Source of the DNA: an uncultured Oscillospiraceae bacterium
GTDB lineage: Bacteria; Bacillota; Clostridia; Oscillospirales; Oscillospiraceae
Length of the DNA stretch: 6,142 bases
Assembly (NCBI GenBank): GCA_944385195.1
Contig: CALWWH010000076.1
Location: forward strand, 1-6,142
Direction: 5' to 3'
Below, piece by piece: positions 4,348 to 6,142 of this stretch. The notes under the pieces are model-generated. The model was not told the DNA's origin, searched no databases, and saw nothing but the letters and a program-made list of their open reading frames with translations. The translations under genes were made by a program, and so were the position numbers. Each line of letters begins with the position of its first letter. The first letter of the stretch is position 1.

Positions 4348-6141
4348 ATGAAGATCCCGCAGAGACACGAAGTTGACCCGAAATACCAATGGGCAACCAC
4401 TGACCTTTTCCCCACTGATGAGGCTTGGGAAGAGGCCTATGCCCAGGCCGAGGCTCTGATTCCCGGCCTGGCTGCCTATGCCGGCAAGCTGGGCACGGCC
4501 CAGGGACTGTACGACTATCTGACCGCCAAGGATAGCGCCAATGCGCTCATTCGCCGCGTCAGCCAGTATGCCAGCCTGCGCACCGACGAGGATTCCCGCG
4601 TGGCTAAGTATCAGGACTACTCCGCCCGCACCGGTCTGATGAACACCAAGCTTAGCGCCGCCATTGCCTGGGAAACTCCCGAGCTGCTGGCTCTGGAAGA
4701 CGAGGTCCTCGAGGGCTTCTACGCCGCCATCCCTGCTCTGGAAGGCTATCGCCGCTACATCAGTTCTCAGCGCCGCTTCCGCGCCCACACGCTGAGCCAG
4801 CCCGAAGAGGCTCTGCTGGCTGCTGCCGGCAACATGGCCCGGGCCCCGCAGACGGCCTACTCCATGCTCTCTAACGCCGACCGCACCTATCCCGATGCCC
4901 TGGACAGCGAGGGCAACGCCCATCCCGTCACCAACGGTACGCTAGTGCCCCTGGAGTCCAGCACCGACCGCGTCCTGCGCAAAAACGCCTTTGAAAGCTA
5001 CTACCGTGTCCTAGACAGCCAGAAAAACACCACCGCTTCCCTGCTCAGCAGCAACATGAAGCAGCTGCAATTCTTCTCTGATGCACGCAAGTACCCCTCC
5101 TCTTTGGCAGCTTCCACGTTCCGCAACAATGTCCCCGAGGAGGTCTACCACAACCTAATCGACTCCGTGCACAAGAACATGGCAACCATGCACCGCTATG
5201 TCCGCCTGCGCAAGAAGCTGCTGGGCGTCGACGAACTGCACATGTACGACGTCTATGCCCCGATGGTACCCGACGGCAACACGGAGTACCCCTACGAAGA
5301 GCAGAAAAAGATCGTCTACGAAGCCCTGGCGCCCCTGGGCGAGGACTATCGCGCCATTTTGAAGGAGGGCTTTGAGTCCCGCTGGATCGACGTCCGTGAG
5401 AACGCCGGCAAGCGCTCCGGCGCTTACTCCTCCGGCGGCATGGTGCACCCCTATGTTCTGCTCAACAACCACGACACCTTGGACAACATGTTCACCCTGG
5501 CCCATGAGATGGGTCACGCCATCCACAGCTACCTGTCCAACAAGACCCAGCGCCTGGTGGACAGCAATTATGTCATCTTTGTCGCTGAGGTTGCCTCCAC
5601 CTGCAACGAGGCCCTGCTGATGGAGTACATGCTCAAGCACACCACCGACAAAAAGCAGCGCGCTGTGCTGATCAACCACTTCCTGGAGCAGTTCAAGGGC
5701 ACCATGTTCCGCCAGACCATGTTTGCCGAGTTTGAGCGCGCCTGCGGCGAGATGACCCAGAAGGGCGAGACCATGACCGCCACCAAGCTCAACAGCCTCT
5801 ACCTGGATCTGAACAAAACTTACTTTGGCCCGGATATGATCTCCGACGATCTGATTGCCCTGGAGTGGAGCCGTATTCCTCACTTCTACCTCAACTATTA
5901 CGTTTTCCAGTACGCCACCGGCTACGCCGCCGCCATCGCGCTGTCCCGCCGCATCCTGCGCGAGGGCGCCCCCGCGGTCAAGGACTATCTGGAGTTTCTG
6001 TCCGGCGGCTGCTCCAAGAGCCCCATCGACCTGCTCAAGGGCGCCGGCGTCGACATGACCACTACCGCCCCCATCGACGACGCCTTGAAGCTCTTTGATG
6101 AGTTGGTCGCCGAGATGGAGGAGCTGACTTCCAATCTGTAA
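4348..6141 (+). CDS. pepF: Oligoendopeptidase F (M3B zinc metallopeptidase)
   Basis: This is a complete 597-residue cytosolic zinc peptidase that cleaves short oligopeptides internally, in peptide turnover and nutrition. The length is typical of PepF (about 600). The catalytic motif is HEMGH: H386 and H390 bind zinc and E387 is the catalytic base. The third zinc ligand is expected at E414 in FVAEVASTCNE. Further on, PHFYLNYYVFQYATGY (H512, Y514, Y517/Y518, Y522) matches the conserved His/Tyr substrate-binding segment of M3 peptidases. The N-terminal helical domain opens with the PepF-typical YQWATTDLFP. No signal peptide or membrane segment is seen. Codon use is strongly skewed to GCC, CTG, CGC and AAC compared with its neighbours, which suggests good expression. 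The gene starts at ATG 4348 behind GGAGG. No convincing plus-strand promoter is visible in the gap; a terminator would lie beyond the right edge. Confidence 0.97.
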   Translation: MKIPQRHEVDPKYQWATTDLFPTDEAWEEAYAQAEALIPGLAAYAGKLGTAQGLYDYLTAKDSANALIRRVSQYASLRTDEDSRVAKYQDYSARTGLMNTKLSAAIAWETPELLALEDEVLEGFYAAIPALEGYRRYISSQRRFRAHTLSQPEEALLAAAGNMARAPQTAYSMLSNADRTYPDALDSEGNAHPVTNGTLVPLESSTDRVLRKNAFESYYRVLDSQKNTTASLLSSNMKQLQFFSDARKYPSSLAASTFRNNVPEEVYHNLIDSVHKNMATMHRYVRLRKKLLGVDELHMYDVYAPMVPDGNTEYPYEEQKKIVYEALAPLGEDYRAILKEGFESRWIDVRENAGKRSGAYSSGGMVHPYVLLNNHDTLDNMFTLAHEMGHAIHSYLSNKTQRLVDSNYVIFVAEVASTCNEALLMEYMLKHTTDKKQRAVLINHFLEQFKGTMFRQTMFAEFERACGEMTQKGETMTATKLNSLYLDLNKTYFGPDMISDDLIALEWSRIPHFYLNYYVFQYATGYAAAIALSRRILREGAPAVKDYLEFLSGGCSKSPIDLLKGAGVDMTTTAPIDDALKLFDELVAEMEELTSNL

Positions 6142-6142
6142 G

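Noticed and set aside
4294..4923. 209-codon open frame on the minus strand over the pepF 5' end
   Set aside because: Gly/Val/Ala-rich shadow of pepF with no recognisable domain; it would also cross the pepF ribosome binding site.
5155..5883. 242-codon open frame on the minus strand inside pepF
   Set aside because: It is antisense to a clear peptidase with intact catalytic motifs. Its His/Val/Gly/Leu-rich composition is what the reverse of GC-biased codons gives.
1..6142. Defence island, mobile element, CRISPR or riboswitch
   Set aside because: No transposase, integrase, nuclease or repeat-spacer pattern was found, and the leaders are too short or unstructured for a known riboswitch class.

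Overview
The window looks like ordinary chromosomal DNA from a low-GC-lineage Gram-positive (Firmicutes/Clostridia). An Oscillospiraceae/Ruminococcaceae-type gut anaerobe fits best. This rests on strong AGGAGG-type ribosome binding sites, TTGNNN/TATNAT promoters with 17-bp spacers, a TTG start codon, moderately GC-rich genes between AT-rich gaps, and the gene families present (MATE pump, EamA permease, PepF). The genus is inference. No rRNA, tRNA, CRISPR array, transposase or phage gene was seen.

Layout, left to right. Positions 1-178 form a divergent promoter region. The minus-strand promoter and ribosome binding site point at a gene whose start codon lies just beyond the left edge. The plus-strand promoter drives a MATE-family multidrug/cation antiporter (179-1603, TTG start), which ends in a strong hairpin terminator. 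A second terminator, facing it, closes a minus-strand gene for an unrecognised two-helix membrane protein (1702-2232). Positions 2233-2491 are a second divergent regulatory region, with promoters both ways, an inverted repeat and a 13-bp tandem repeat over the rightward promoter. That promoter serves a two-gene operon: a pentapeptide-repeat protein (2492-3109) and a small conserved-looking protein of unknown function (3122-3385). The operon meets an EamA/DMT-family permease (3382-4254, minus strand) tail to tail, with the stop codons overlapping. A third divergent gap (4255-4347) separates the permease from pepF, a complete oligoendopeptidase F (4348-6141), which ends one base before the window does.

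The genes do not form one pathway. They are three divergent or convergent units: two transporters, one cytosolic peptidase, a membrane protein of unknown role, and the pentapeptide-repeat operon. The least explained parts are the pentapeptide-repeat/87-residue pair and the repeats at the promoters of the MATE gene and of that operon. No clearly new system is evident.
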